Below are positions 17,091 to 25,513 of a stretch of DNA of 64,000 bases, in pieces. Numbering within the stretch: the stretch's first letter is position 1; each line of letters begins with the position of its first letter. The translations under genes were made by a program, and so were the position numbers. The notes beneath the pieces were generated by a model. The model did no database searches. It was given only the letters and a program-made list of their open reading frames with translations, and was not told the DNA's origin. The stretch is taken from positions 228,336 to 292,335 of the forward strand of contig JAHRFD010000001.1 in the NCBI GenBank assembly GCA_020882975.1, in the 5' to 3' direction. This DNA comes from Microcoleus sp. EPA2. Lineage in GTDB: Bacteria > Cyanobacteriota > Cyanobacteriia > Cyanobacteriales > Microcoleaceae.

Positions 17091-17314
17091 CAATCATCCA
17101 ACTCCGCCATAAAATCGGCTACCGAACCAAATTTAACATTGCCCTCCGCATACTCTTGACGAACTTCTGCCACTTCCTTAAGTAATTCATTTCGTCGCTG
17201 TTGTCGCAGACGATTCTGAAGAATATCTAGAAGCATGGCTTGATCTTCTAATGATAAAACTTCTACAGCTTCAAGAGCTTGCTGGAATTGAGATGTCTGT
17301 GTTGTTTTGCTCAT
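17090..17314 (-). CDS. Antitoxin partner of RelE-type toxin
   Basis: 74 residues, largely helical and acidic, with FQQALEAVEVLSLEDQAMLLDILQNRL and the tail VKFGSVADFMAELDD. This is the type of antitoxin often seen upstream of RelE/YafQ toxins in cyanobacteria. It lacks a clear DNA-binding motif that I can name. Stop and toxin start overlap (TGATG). Confidence 0.8.
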   Translation of the reverse strand: MSKTTQTSQFQQALEAVEVLSLEDQAMLLDILQNRLRQQRRNELLKEVAEVRQEYAEGNVKFGSVADFMAELDD

Positions 17315-17417
17315 ATATTATATTTAACTGTATGATACCGGATAAAAGCAGTATAACACTGCCAAGTTTGCAGTCATCCCCCAGAGTTGAATAAACAGCA
17401 AATTCAGTAGATTGTGT

Positions 17418-17507
17418 TTACTCTTCTGACCACGAGATAGGTTGTCCATCGTGTTGATAAGAATAATCTTCTGGCGACGGATCTCCGTCCCAAGGAGGTG
17501 CTTTTGC
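17418..17507 (-). pseudogene. Possible 3' remnant of a lost gene
   Basis: After an in-frame stop, 29 codons read KAPPWDGDPSPEDYSYQHDG then QPISWSEE and a stop. The composition looks like a real protein C-terminus rather than chance. There is no start codon and I cannot name a family. Confidence 0.25.
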
Positions 17508-17543
17508 TTACCTCTGGTATTGGTTGCAATTTTTATTTCTGAT

Positions 17544-17654
17544 AGTCCTGGACGCATGGAACCCAGAAACCGGGTTTTTTTACAAAAATACTTCGTTGCA
17601 GCCCGCACCCAAGGTAAAAAACCCGGTTTCTTTTGTCCGAGTGCGTCCAGGACT
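17544..17654. repeat. Palindromic element with AGTCCTGGACGC ends (family B)
   Basis: The ends AGTCCTGGACGC (17544-17555) and GCGTCCAGGACT (17643-17654) are exact inverted repeats. The inside holds AGAAACCGGGTTTTTT and AAAAAACCCGGTTTCT, another perfect inverted pair. Related copies are at 44338-44485, near 42541-42600 and near 60898. Together with the remnants at 17418 and 17753 it fills the gap 17315-17929. Confidence 0.65.
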
Positions 17655-17752
17655 GTTTGAAAAACGTTCGGCTTTGACAGCTAGCAAAATATGGTTGAGC
17701 ATATCTATGCTTGGCGAACCTGTAGTTGTCAATTAGTAAGGTGCGAACTGCC

Positions 17753-17862
17753 CAAGAAGGGATGCTATTCCCCGATTGTTGGGAATGGGTTTGAGTGTCG
17801 AACAAGTGGCGGAGGCGTTAATTTTATCTGTGGAGGAAGTTAGCCACAATTATCACGGCTGA
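17753..17862 (+). pseudogene. Duplicated 3' fragment of the Uma2 gene
   Basis: Reads RDAIPRLLGMGLSVEQVAEA then LILSVEEVSHNYHG and a stop, nearly identical to the last ~35 codons of the Uma2 gene at 15882-16772 (DAIPRLLGMGLSAEQVAEAL). Identity is also high at DNA level. The rest of the second gene is missing, so it is the scar of a former tandem paralogue or a partial duplication spanning the RelE pair. Confidence 0.8.
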
Positions 17863-17929
17863 GATAGTTTTATCGGGATAAAGTTAACTTCAAATTCTCG
17901 AAGATTCTCAAATTTCAACTGTCTGCTTC

Positions 17930-18250
17930 TCAGCTTTTGGAAGAAGTAATAGCAAGTGCCACATCCTCGCGAGTTGCTCCCAGCGCTAGCATTGTCCTTA
18001 CCATCAAATCAAGAGAAACAGACGGATCGCCAGCTTCTATTTTAGCTACCCGTGACTGACTAGATTTAATTTTCTTAGCCAAACTTTCTTGAGAAAGATT
18101 TTGACTAAGGCGAAGCTGCTTCAAGCGTTTAATTAGAGACAGCTTCATCTCAATAAAAGCAATTTCTTCGGCTGAAAGTTCTAGAAAGTCTGCGGCATCT
18201 CCCACCCGCCAACCTGCTGCTTCTAAACGTTGACGTTTAATGGCATCCAT
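17930..18250 (-). CDS. XRE/HigA-type helix-turn-helix antitoxin
   Basis: 106 residues. The HTH lies at ~45-95 (IKRLKQLRLSQNLSQESLAK, KIKSSQSRVAKIEAGDPSVS). The N-terminus (RQRLEAAGWRVGDAADFLELSAEE) is typical of antitoxins that pair with DUF891/Gp49-like toxins. It lies downstream of the matching toxin gene, which carries an internal stop (18370-18729). It probably still represses its own promoter. Confidence 0.85.
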   Translation of the reverse strand: MDAIKRQRLEAAGWRVGDAADFLELSAEEIAFIEMKLSLIKRLKQLRLSQNLSQESLAKKIKSSQSRVAKIEAGDPSVSLDLMVRTMLALGATREDVALAITSSKS

Positions 18251-18369
18251 TGTAATTATTACCTCTTTTTAAAATTATATGAATTGCACAGAGCAAGGAT
18301 TGTGAATGGTGAATTGTCTCTCAATTTGTAAGGTGGGCATTGCCCACCCTAAAGGAAGTCCTGAAATAA

Positions 18370-18729
18370 CTAGGTTTCTCCTGAGCTTTGATCGTACAAT
18401 CTCAGTCGTTTTTGACTGTTTTCGATCGCGCGCTTAGGCGTTTTCTGGGTAGTTTTTTGAAACACCTCTGCAATGACAATAGCATCTGAGTCAATCCGGT
18501 AAATAATTCGCCACTGTTTACCGGCTTCACTATCATCGATCCGCAATTCGTGGCAGTGAGGGCTGATGCTTGGCATAGGCCGAGAGACAGGCATGGCTAA
18601 AATTTATCCATTTTGTAACATCCTTAATAAAATCCCTGCCTCAATTCGCGCTGAGGCGGAAAAAGGGGGAGTTTTTACGGAGCCTCTGATGAGCCAAACA
18701 ACATCTTTGTTCTCGCCTTGGGATTCCAT
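18370..18729 (-). pseudogene. HigB-like (Gp49/DUF891) toxin gene interrupted by one in-frame TAA
   Basis: From ATG 18729 the frame reads ESQGENKDVVWLIRGSVKTP, PFSASARIEAGILLRMLQNG, then TAA (18604-18606), then ILAMPVSRPMPSISPHCHEL and RIDDSEAGKQWRIIYRIDSD through to the normal stop. Both halves match one continuous toxin of about 119 codons, and the stop replaces one residue in the usual 'LLQ.GE.L.MP.SRPMP' stretch. No frameshift is present. A shorter product could start at Met46 (18594) but would lack the N-terminal third. The cause is loss of function, recoding or a sequencing error. The adjacent antitoxin is intact. Confidence 0.8.
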
Positions 18730-18932
18730 AAATTAAGTAGTCTAGTCATAAAGTTTACAAATATGTCGTATCTGACATAATTATAGCGCAAGATAACTAA
18801 AAGTGGTAGAAGAGACTAAAGATTGCCGAATTGCCTCTCAATTGGTAAGGTACGCATTGCCAGCCAGCCCAGTCAAGGTGCGATCCTCTTCGAGGGCTGC
18901 GCTAACAACTGATTTGCGTCATTCTAGGCGGT

Positions 18933-18969
18933 GGCGATCGGCAATAAACCTGGTTTATTACCGATCGCC
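18933..18969. terminator. 18-bp hairpin containing CGATCG, possible terminator
   Basis: GGCGATCGGCAATAAACC (18933-18950), one T, then GGTTTATTACCGATCGCC (18952-18969) form a stem with one mismatch, followed by TTTTAAAAG on the plus strand. It lies 100 bases past the sdhA stop. The gap 18730-19069 also carries a 'caattggtaaggt..cattgcc' repeat seen at 18319 and again, degenerate, near 17719. No gene in it. Confidence 0.5.
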
Positions 18970-19069
18970 TTTTAAAAGAATCAGATTTAACGATCGCCCG
19001 CTACGCAATTTCAAGCGTTTGAGGGATTTCTTCACCACCTTAATAGGGCTGGCATTGCCCACCTATAAA

Positions 19070-20797
19070 TTAATACTTCCTCTCCTGCGGCTCAAACATC
19101 GTAATCGCCACCGGCATATAAGCCAAATCGATGCCAGCCGGCGAATAATAGGCCAGCGTATGCTTCAAGAAATTGCCGTCATCCCGCTGCGGAAAATCTT
19201 CCCGCGAATGAGCGCCCCGACTTTCCTGCCGCTTCAGAGCAGAAGTTAAAATCATTCTCCCCACAATAATCAAACTTCGCAACTCCAAAGCTTCCACAAT
19301 TTCCGTATTCCACAACTTGCCTTTATCGTCCAAGTAAACCTCCTGATATTGTCGCTCCAATTCCTCCAATTTTGTCAAACCTTCCTGCATCAATTCGGCG
19401 CTACGAAATACGCCGCAATACTCAGTCATCGTATCTTGATACTGTTGCCGAATTTGATTGATGCGGTATTTGCCTGGACGCTCTACAAGTGCTTGAATTT
19501 GCTCTTTTGCTTCCTTGATATATAACTGTTCGTTTACAGATGGAAGCTTGCGATTTTGGACGAATTGTGCTATGGTTGCGCCAGTAACTTTGCCGTAAAC
19601 TACGCATTCCAACAGCGAGTTACTGCCCAAACGATTTGCGCCGTGAACTGACACGCAAGCTGCTTCTCCGGCTGCAAAGAAACCGTCTACCAAACCATCA
19701 ACACTACTGCGAACTTGTCCTCTAACATTAGTAGGAATTCCCCCCATTGAATAGTGGACTGTCGGACGCACTGGCATCGGCTGATTTACGGCATCAATTC
19801 CTAACAAACGGTGGGCTTCTTCCCAAGCAAAAGGAATTTTGCTCATGATTTTTTCCCGTCCCATGTGCCGCAAATCCATGTAAATAAATGGGCCGCCAGC
19901 ACTACCGTCTACATTGATTCCTCGGCCTGCACGAATTTCTAAGGAGATGGCCCTAGATGTAATATCTCTAGGCGCTAATTCCATCCGCGAGGGGGCATAG
20001 TTCGCCATAAAGCGTTCCCCTTCGGAATTAATCAAATAAGCCCCTTCGCCCCGCACAGCCTCGGAAATCAACACTCCCACGGGATACAAACCAGTCGGGT
20101 GAAACTGCACGAATTCCATATCTTCCAACGGCAATCCCGCCATAGCAGTCATTGCCAAACCGTCTCCAGTCGAGGCGTAATCGTTCGAGGTCGTGTTGTA
20201 AACCCGACCATAACCCCCCGTAGCGAACATCACTGCCTTAGCGCGCACAACCTCGATTTGACCGTCTACAAGGCGATACATAACTACGCCCTTGGCTTGG
20301 CCTTCTTCCAAAATCAGGCGGGTGACGTACCATTCCTGATAGATGTGAACTCCGTAGCGGCGGAGATTGTTGACTAATTCGTGGAGGATGGCGTGACCGG
20401 TTTTGTCGGCGGCGTAGCAGGTGCGGTTGTGGGAATGTCCGCCAAAAGCGCGCTGGGCTATTCTGCCATCTGGGAGGCGAGAGAATAGGACTCCCATGTG
20501 TTCTAAATCGATGACTACACCGGGGGCTTCGCGGGTGAGAATTTCGACGGCATCTTGGTCGGCTAAATAGTCTGAACCTTTTACGGTGTCAAAAGCGTGG
20601 GCTTTCCAACTGTCTTCGGTATCGACATTTTGCAGGCTGGATGCCATACCGCCTTGGGCTGCGACGGAGTGCGATCGAATCGGGTGAGTTTTGGCAACTA
20701 CAGCTACCTTTAAACTGGGGTCAGTGCGGGCTATTTCCACCGCGGCGCGGCAACCTGCTAAACCGCCGCCCACAATGATTACGTCGTGTTCTAGCAT
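19070..20797 (-). CDS. sdhA: Succinate dehydrogenase/fumarate reductase flavoprotein subunit
   Basis: 575 residues from ATG 20797 ([15 protein letters not shown]), the family's usual start; the frame runs 21 codons further. The FAD-binding [12 protein letters not shown], the flavin-linking region [14 protein letters not shown], the active-site [16 protein letters not shown] and [14 protein letters not shown], and [12 protein letters not shown] are all present. It oxidises succinate to fumarate and feeds electrons to plastoquinone at the thylakoid membrane. The iron-sulfur subunit is not adjacent, as is common in cyanobacteria. A small membrane protein gene lies upstream on the same strand. 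Confidence 0.95.
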   Translation of the reverse strand: MLEHDVIIVGGGLAGCRAAVEIARTDPSLKVAVVAKTHPIRSHSVAAQGGMASSLQNVDTEDSWKAHAFDTVKGSDYLADQDAVEILTREAPGVVIDLEHMGVLFSRLPDGRIAQRAFGGHSHNRTCYAADKTGHAILHELVNNLRRYGVHIYQEWYVTRLILEEGQAKGVVMYRLVDGQIEVVRAKAVMFATGGYGRVYNTTSNDYASTGDGLAMTAMAGLPLEDMEFVQFHPTGLYPVGVLISEAVRGEGAYLINSEGERFMANYAPSRMELAPRDITSRAISLEIRAGRGINVDGSAGGPFIYMDLRHMGREKIMSKIPFAWEEAHRLLGIDAVNQPMPVRPTVHYSMGGIPTNVRGQVRSSVDGLVDGFFAAGEAACVSVHGANRLGSNSLLECVVYGKVTGATIAQFVQNRKLPSVNEQLYIKEAKEQIQALVERPGKYRINQIRQQYQDTMTEYCGVFRSAELMQEGLTKLEELERQYQEVYLDDKGKLWNTEIVEALELRSLIIVGRMILTSALKRQESRGAHSREDFPQRDDGNFLKHTLAYYSPAGIDLAYMPVAITMFEPQERKY

Positions 20798-20928
20798 TTT
20801 TTGAGTAGTGTTGAGTGTTCTGCTGTATGTATAATTTTGATGCACAAAAAAAATCCTCACGCAAAGGTAAGGAAGTTTTTAACTTTTGATTTTTAATTTG
20901 ATGGATAATTAAAAATCTCTGAGAGGGA

Positions 20929-21243
20929 TTAACCCACTGCTGGGGTAGGTTTTTGACCTGGTAAATTGGCGCTAGCGGGTGGTATCGATTCGGTAGCTGG
21001 TTCTACGGCTGTGACTTCGATGTGATTTAGCAAAGTAGTCACAAACGCAAACAGTAGGAAGGGTAGAGACAGGACTAAGATCAATCCGACGGTGGCTAAG
21101 GCGTAGATTTGACGGGCGCTACTCCACAAGGCGAGGGCGGAGGCTAGGCTTAGAAAGATCACAATCAGCCAAATAATGATTTGACCGTAAATGTCGCCGA
21201 AGGTCAGCGTGCATCTGAGGCGATAGTTATGGAAGTTATTCAT
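20929..21243 (-). CDS. Small membrane protein upstream of sdhA
   Basis: 104 residues with two strong helices (GQIIIWLIVIFLSLASALAL and IYALATVGLILVLSLPFLLF), then a Pro/Ala-rich tail. The position directly upstream of sdhA on the same strand (131 bases) suggests an anchor or assembly role, but it shows no SdhC/SdhD heme histidine pattern. Unassigned. Confidence 0.6.
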   Translation of the reverse strand: MNNFHNYRLRCTLTFGDIYGQIIIWLIVIFLSLASALALWSSARQIYALATVGLILVLSLPFLLFAFVTTLLNHIEVTAVEPATESIPPASANLPGQKPTPAVG

Positions 21244-21299
21244 TTTGGGCCTGGCGAGGTTGCTATTAGGACTTGCGCGAAAATACTTGAAATTTCTTA

Positions 21300-21420
21300 G
21301 TCTAGTTAGCGTGAACTACCCGCCGTCAAGGGTCGTACCGGTATGACGGAGGCTTCTCCCTTCAACGACCACAGCCACCACAGTAGTAGATTTGCGTCCA
21401 TACTGTTTTGGTCTTACATA
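21300..21420 (-). ncRNA. Candidate omega-RNA at the tnpB 3' end
   Basis: TnpB guide RNAs come from the 3' end of the gene and the element's right end. Here CCGTCA/TGACGG (21323-21349) forms a hairpin across the tnpB stop, followed on the minus strand by GGGTAGTTCACGC, a typical IS605 right-end boundary. Extent is approximate; the guide would be the flanking DNA below about 21303. Confidence 0.4.
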
Positions 21421-22542
21421 GCCTTCAGGAGCAATAACGCTGGTTCCCAACGTCAATAAGCGCAAGCCTTCATTTTTGATATTTATCGCGGCATTAATGT
21501 CTCTATCGTGCCGATTGCCACAGTGTGGACAGTCAAATTCTCGTACAGATAAATCCATTTTTGGCAGTGGCTTCAAAGTATTTGAGCAAAGATGAGTTGA
21601 TGCAAAAAATCTACCTATTTCTAGATAAACTTTCCCCACCATTTCTGCTTTATATTTAAGCATAGTACAAAATATTCCCCAACCAGCATCAGATATTGAT
21701 TTGGCTAGGCAATGATTTTTCACCATGTTTCTGACTGCCAGATTTTCTACTACTACGACTTGGTTTTTGTCTACTATCTTGCGCGATAGCTTGTGCAGAA
21801 AATCCTCGCGGACTCTTTTGGTTTTTGAGTGAACTTTAGCTACTGCCAGCTTGGCTTTTCGACGATTATTTGTCGTTTTATCTTTTTTGCGAGCCAGCTT
21901 TTTTTGCTTACGAGCTAAATTTTTTTCATGTTTCTTTGTAGCTTTTGGATGTTGATATTTAGAACCTTCTGATGTAACTGCAAAATCAGTTAGACCTAAA
22001 TCTATGCCAATCACATTACCCTCAGAGCTAGATTCTGGGCATTCAATGCCATCATCCACAAGCATGGAAGCAAAGTATCTCCCATCAGGATTTTTGGATA
22101 CAGTCACAGTTTTGACTTTACCTTCAATATCCCGATGAACTTTAGCATTGACAGTACCCAACGAACCCGGAAATTTAATCTCACAATTACTCAATACTTT
22201 GACATTTTGAGGGTATTGAATAGATTGCTTCCCTTGGCGTTTCTTGAATGTTGGATACATGGCGCGACCATCAAAGAAGTTGCCAAAGGCTACACCTAGA
22301 TTCAAGACCGATTGCTGAAGACACTGAGAGTAACACTCAGATAGCCATTCATTGTCAGTTTTCCACAAGGGTATTGACTTTTTTATGGTCATGGCGGTAA
22401 CGCCTTTGCCAGTCTCTTGATAGGTTGCGGTTATTATAGCCAAAGACTGATTCCAGACCCAACGCACACAACCGAAAGCCTTAGCAAGGTATGCTTGCTG
22501 GACAATAGTAGGGTAGATTCGGACTTTGACAGCTTTCAGCAC
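21316..22542 (-). CDS. tnpB: TnpB, RNA-guided nuclease of an IS200/IS605-type element
   Basis: 408 residues. An N-terminal helix-turn-helix type start (MLKAVKVRIYPTIVQQAYLA, FGCVRWVWNQSLA) is followed by RuvC-I GIDLGLTDFAV (Asp), the long basic helix pair, RuvC-II VVVENLAVRNMV (Glu), a zinc ribbon and RuvC-III CGNRHDRDINAAINI (Asp). The first half of the ribbon reads CSNTLKPLP, lacking the second Cys of CxxC; the second pair CPHC is intact. All catalytic acids remain. There is no tnpA partner, so it is an IS1341-like solitary element. Its 3' end probably doubles as the guide RNA. Inserted upstream of the sdhA pair. Confidence 0.92.
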   Translation of the reverse strand: MLKAVKVRIYPTIVQQAYLAKAFGCVRWVWNQSLAIITATYQETGKGVTAMTIKKSIPLWKTDNEWLSECYSQCLQQSVLNLGVAFGNFFDGRAMYPTFKKRQGKQSIQYPQNVKVLSNCEIKFPGSLGTVNAKVHRDIEGKVKTVTVSKNPDGRYFASMLVDDGIECPESSSEGNVIGIDLGLTDFAVTSEGSKYQHPKATKKHEKNLARKQKKLARKKDKTTNNRRKAKLAVAKVHSKTKRVREDFLHKLSRKIVDKNQVVVVENLAVRNMVKNHCLAKSISDAGWGIFCTMLKYKAEMVGKVYLEIGRFFASTHLCSNTLKPLPKMDLSVREFDCPHCGNRHDRDINAAINIKNEGLRLLTLGTSVIAPEGYVRPKQYGRKSTTVVAVVVEGRSLRHTGTTLDGG

Positions 22543-22942
22543 AATACTTAGATTGCTTTTTTGATTAGTCTAAGTTTATCATAACAAAAAATATTAGAAA
22601 AGCCAACAATTTGCGATGCCCCCTCACGCTCGCCGAAGGGATGATCTCCTCATCCATCCGCCATCGCCTGCTAGCTTTCGCTTTTACGTCTTGTGGCTGA
22701 TGGAATCGTCGATTCACGTACCTTTGATCCCACACTAATCGAAGCGATATAGTGTGGGGATTCCCGTCTGCTAAGCTAACTTGGTTTGACTGCGGTTCCA
22801 AAGATTTTTAGAGAGGTCGCAACAAGACTTTATAAATTTACGGAAAAATCTACTTTCGGACCGATCGCCAATTTCGTAAAGAAATGTTAAGTTACATGGA
22901 GATGTAATTAACTTTTAGAGGGTCGCACCTGTCTTTTTGCCT
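22543..22942. other. Spacer with left part of the TnpB element and an intergenic repeat
   Basis: 400 bases without a gene. 22543-22590 should contain the element's left end. 22690-22780 has an inverted ATCCCCACACTA/ATAGTGTGGGGAT type motif often found near such elements. Nothing else is recognised; the promoter of the acyltransferase is probably near 22880-22940. Confidence 0.4.
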
Positions 22943-23662
22943 ATGTCGCCCGATCGCACATTACTGATTTCACGCTCTTTCTTAGCAGGTTTGGGCACTC
23001 AGATGTTTTTGCACCAAGAGGATCGAATTCCCCAAGAAGGCCCGGTGTTGGTGGTTAGCAATCACCGCAGTTTCTTAGATCCTGTGCTGCTGACGGCGGC
23101 TTTGGGTCGATCGATCCGGTTTGCTTGCCATCATTACATGGGTCAGGTGCCGCTGGTTCGGGAATTGGTAACATCTTTCGGTGCTTTTCCCTTGGAAGCA
23201 CCGCAACACCGACAGCAGCATTTTTTCGATCAGGCGACAGCCTTACTGCAAAATAGGGAGATGGTGGGGGTGTTTCCAGAGGGTGCTGAACCGATGGTGA
23301 ATTTTACTCAACCGCATACTGTCGGAAAGTTTCAGCGAGGATTTGCTCATTTAGCTTTGCGAGCTCCGGTGCGGGATTTGGTGGTTTTGCCCGTGGCGAT
23401 TAGTTCTTTTCAAGAAGAGTCGGTACGATCGGCTATACCCTTGAAGTTATTGAGTTGGTTCGATCCTTCAGAACCTTTGTTCGATCGAGCTGGATGGCAT
23501 CCTGTGATACTTTACAGACGAGTTAATATTTTAGTCGGCCGTCCGTACTGGATTACGGTCGATCGACAACAGCAATATCGAGGGAAACAAGCCAAAGCAG
23601 TTGTTGCGGAACTTACAGAACATTGTCACGGAGAAATTGCACAATTACTCCAAGCAAGTTGA
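22943..23662 (+). CDS. PlsC-like 1-acylglycerol-3-phosphate acyltransferase family
   Basis: 239 residues from ATG 22943 (TTG two codons upstream rejected). LPLAT motif I is NHRSFLDP (NHx4D), motif III is FPEGAEPM, and ISSFQEES lies near the C-terminus. It transfers acyl groups to a lysophospholipid or another alcohol at the membrane. It is followed 195 bases later by an alpha/beta hydrolase gene in the same direction. Plant phytyl ester synthases join these two domains in one protein. The acceptor is therefore uncertain. Confidence 0.82.
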   Translation: MSPDRTLLISRSFLAGLGTQMFLHQEDRIPQEGPVLVVSNHRSFLDPVLLTAALGRSIRFACHHYMGQVPLVRELVTSFGAFPLEAPQHRQQHFFDQATALLQNREMVGVFPEGAEPMVNFTQPHTVGKFQRGFAHLALRAPVRDLVVLPVAISSFQEESVRSAIPLKLLSWFDPSEPLFDRAGWHPVILYRRVNILVGRPYWITVDRQQQYRGKQAKAVVAELTEHCHGEIAQLLQAS

Positions 23663-23857
23663 CTGTTGACTGTTGTCAGATTTTAGATCAAATCAGCGAG
23701 CATCAAAATTCTTGCTCTCTCTTTTTTTGCTCTGGGTTTTATCCGTTATATAAAGGTTAAATCCTTCGACTCCAACCGGAATGATTTAACCTAAAATCTC
23801 ATCTTCATTTTTCCTGCTTCCTTCGTCTATAAAATCTAAAATCAATTGACTTTAATC

Positions 23858-24661
23858 ATGTCAAATTCTACTAACAAGCTTCGTTTCCTAACGCCAAAAT
23901 CTCCGAATTCCGATCTGCCTTTATTTGTATTTCTTCCTGGTATGGATGGTAGCGGTTTGCTGCTGCGTCGGCAAATCCCTAAATTAACCAATGATTTTGA
24001 CATTCGTTGCTTAGCTATACCAGCCAATGACATGGCTAGTTGGGATGTACTTGTCAGCGAAACAATCGCCTTAGTTGAAGCAGAAAAGGCAGCCGGAAAT
24101 CAGAGGCCGGTTTATTTGTGTGGGGAATCATTTGGGGGGTGTTTAGCGATGAAAGTAGTTTTAGAAGCTCCTCAATTGTGCGATCGACTAATTTTAGTCA
24201 ATCCAGCTTCTTCGTTTCGACAGCAACCTTGGGTACAGTGGGGTTCTTACCTGACTCAATGGCTACCGGCAAGCCTTTATCCGCTGTCGGTAGTAGGTTT
24301 ATTGCCAGTCTTAGCATCCTTGGGAAAGATTGGGCGAGAGGAGCGACGAGCTTTGTTAGAAGCGATGCAAGCAGTACCTCAGAGCACTTCTGTATGGAGA
24401 TTAGCTTTAGTGCGATCGTTCGATGTTGACGAAAATCAGTTGAGTGCGATCGAACAGCCGACGGTAGTAATTGCTAGTGGTAGCGATCGACTTCTGCCTT
24501 CTTTAGCAGAAGCGAAGCTTTTAGTCAAGGTAATTCCTAATGCTGAACTGGTGATGCTGGCTAACAGCGGTCATGCTTGTTTGTTAGAAACTGATGTTGA
24601 CCTTCATAGAATTATGCAAACTCAGAATTTCTTAAATAGGTCATTAGTTGTCAGTCATTAA
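23858..24661 (+). CDS. Alpha/beta hydrolase
   Basis: 267 residues from ATG 23858. Oxyanion-type loop FLPGMDGSGLLLRRQ, nucleophile elbow LCGESFGGCLA, an acid region TVVIASGSDRLLPS and the final His in ANSGHACLLE are all seen, so it should be active. The GMDGSG loop and overall pattern resemble the hydrolase half of plant phytyl ester synthase/ELT proteins. It lies downstream of the PlsC-like gene, likely in the same pathway of lipid or phytol turnover. Confidence 0.8.
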   Translation: MSNSTNKLRFLTPKSPNSDLPLFVFLPGMDGSGLLLRRQIPKLTNDFDIRCLAIPANDMASWDVLVSETIALVEAEKAAGNQRPVYLCGESFGGCLAMKVVLEAPQLCDRLILVNPASSFRQQPWVQWGSYLTQWLPASLYPLSVVGLLPVLASLGKIGREERRALLEAMQAVPQSTSVWRLALVRSFDVDENQLSAIEQPTVVIASGSDRLLPSLAEAKLLVKVIPNAELVMLANSGHACLLETDVDLHRIMQTQNFLNRSLVVSH

Positions 24662-24824
24662 TGATTGATTATCATCAACAACAATCAACAAAAATTTAGA
24701 AAGTTTAATTGTTTTGGGAAAGCTAGAAAGGAGTGAATAATTAAGAATAAATCGTTCGGAACTACCCCGCAGGGGGTAAGTTCCGATAACAATTAACAAC
24801 CAGCTACCAATTAATAACCAATAA

Positions 24825-25364
24825 CTAATTAAGATTCAGCCATTTTTGAGCATTAAGCCGCTGAACTACACCAAAAACCATTAAGTCTAGGGTGATCTTG
24901 CGCTCGTCTATCAAAAAAGGTTCAAGAGTGCTAGTTTTTGTGTTACTTTCAGCGCAAGAAAAAGCTCTTTGACTTTGAATATTTTCTTGAGGAAAATACA
25001 AGTTAAATTGGCGCTGACCTAATTGGAATTTGCCCACTACTTGCCAACAATCGCCGGCGGAACTCATGCCCGTAACGGGGATTTTTTGCTTAGCAAAACT
25101 GATATCTAAATCCTCAACGCCCTGCTTAGTTAAAGCAGTTTGCAAAGCAGGCAAATAGTCTTGTTGAATAAATTCTGCGAACGGCTTGTCTTCAACAGCA
25201 GGAGCTTTTTCCTTTTTAGCTTTAGCTGGGGGCTTATCGCCGTCAGCTTTTGCAGCAGGCTTTTTAGCCGCAGGCTGAGGCTTGTCAGTGCTGGGAGTGT
25301 TTTCAGCAGAAAGACTAGGAATTTCGGCTTCGCCTGCTGCTGGATTTGTCGGTTCTTCTGCCAT
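24825..25364 (-). CDS. DUF2996 protein
   Basis: 179 residues. Residues 1-~62 are low-complexity Ala/Lys/Pro (KPQPAAKKPAAKADGDKPPA). The DUF2996 domain follows (FAEFIQQDYLPALQTALTKQ, GDCWQVVGKFQLGQRQFNLYF, ITLDLMVFGVVQRLNAQKWL). The family is restricted to cyanobacteria and plastids and its role is not settled. ATG start; the upstream spacer has a long imperfect inverted repeat. Confidence 0.8.
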   Translation of the reverse strand: MAEEPTNPAAGEAEIPSLSAENTPSTDKPQPAAKKPAAKADGDKPPAKAKKEKAPAVEDKPFAEFIQQDYLPALQTALTKQGVEDLDISFAKQKIPVTGMSSAGDCWQVVGKFQLGQRQFNLYFPQENIQSQRAFSCAESNTKTSTLEPFLIDERKITLDLMVFGVVQRLNAQKWLNLN

Positions 25365-25394
25365 TGGTGCTTCCTGTAAAAAAGTGATGAGTAG

Positions 25395-25503
25395 AGGAGT
25401 CAGGAGTCAGTAGTCAGTAGTTATTTGTTGGTTGTTAGTTTTAGTTGTTGTTTCTAATAACCAATAACTAATAACCGATGACTACTGACTAATGACTGAG
25501 GAC
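25395..25503. repeat. Imperfect inverted repeat of short 'TTAGTCA/TAATAAC' units
   Basis: The left half (GTCAGTAGTCAGTAGTTATT) and right half (AATAACCGATGACTACTGAC) pair imperfectly. Similar simple heptamer-like tracts fill 24662-24824, 41174-41215 and 57540-57700. Common filler in cyanobacterial spacers; no function inferred. Confidence 0.45.
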
Positions 25504-25513
25504 TATGATTATT

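Noticed and set aside
17324-17608. Minus-strand ORF of 94 codons
   Set aside because: Runs through the family B palindrome; composition is not protein-like beyond chance. A different frame at 17418-17507 looks more coding.
18803-19249. Plus-strand ORF of 148 codons near the sdhA 3' end
   Set aside because: Overlaps sdhA antisense and the 18933 hairpin; composition is non-coding.
22565-22801. Minus-strand ORF of 78 codons upstream of the acyltransferase
   Set aside because: Lies over intergenic repeat sequence near the TnpB element; no motif, no start signal.
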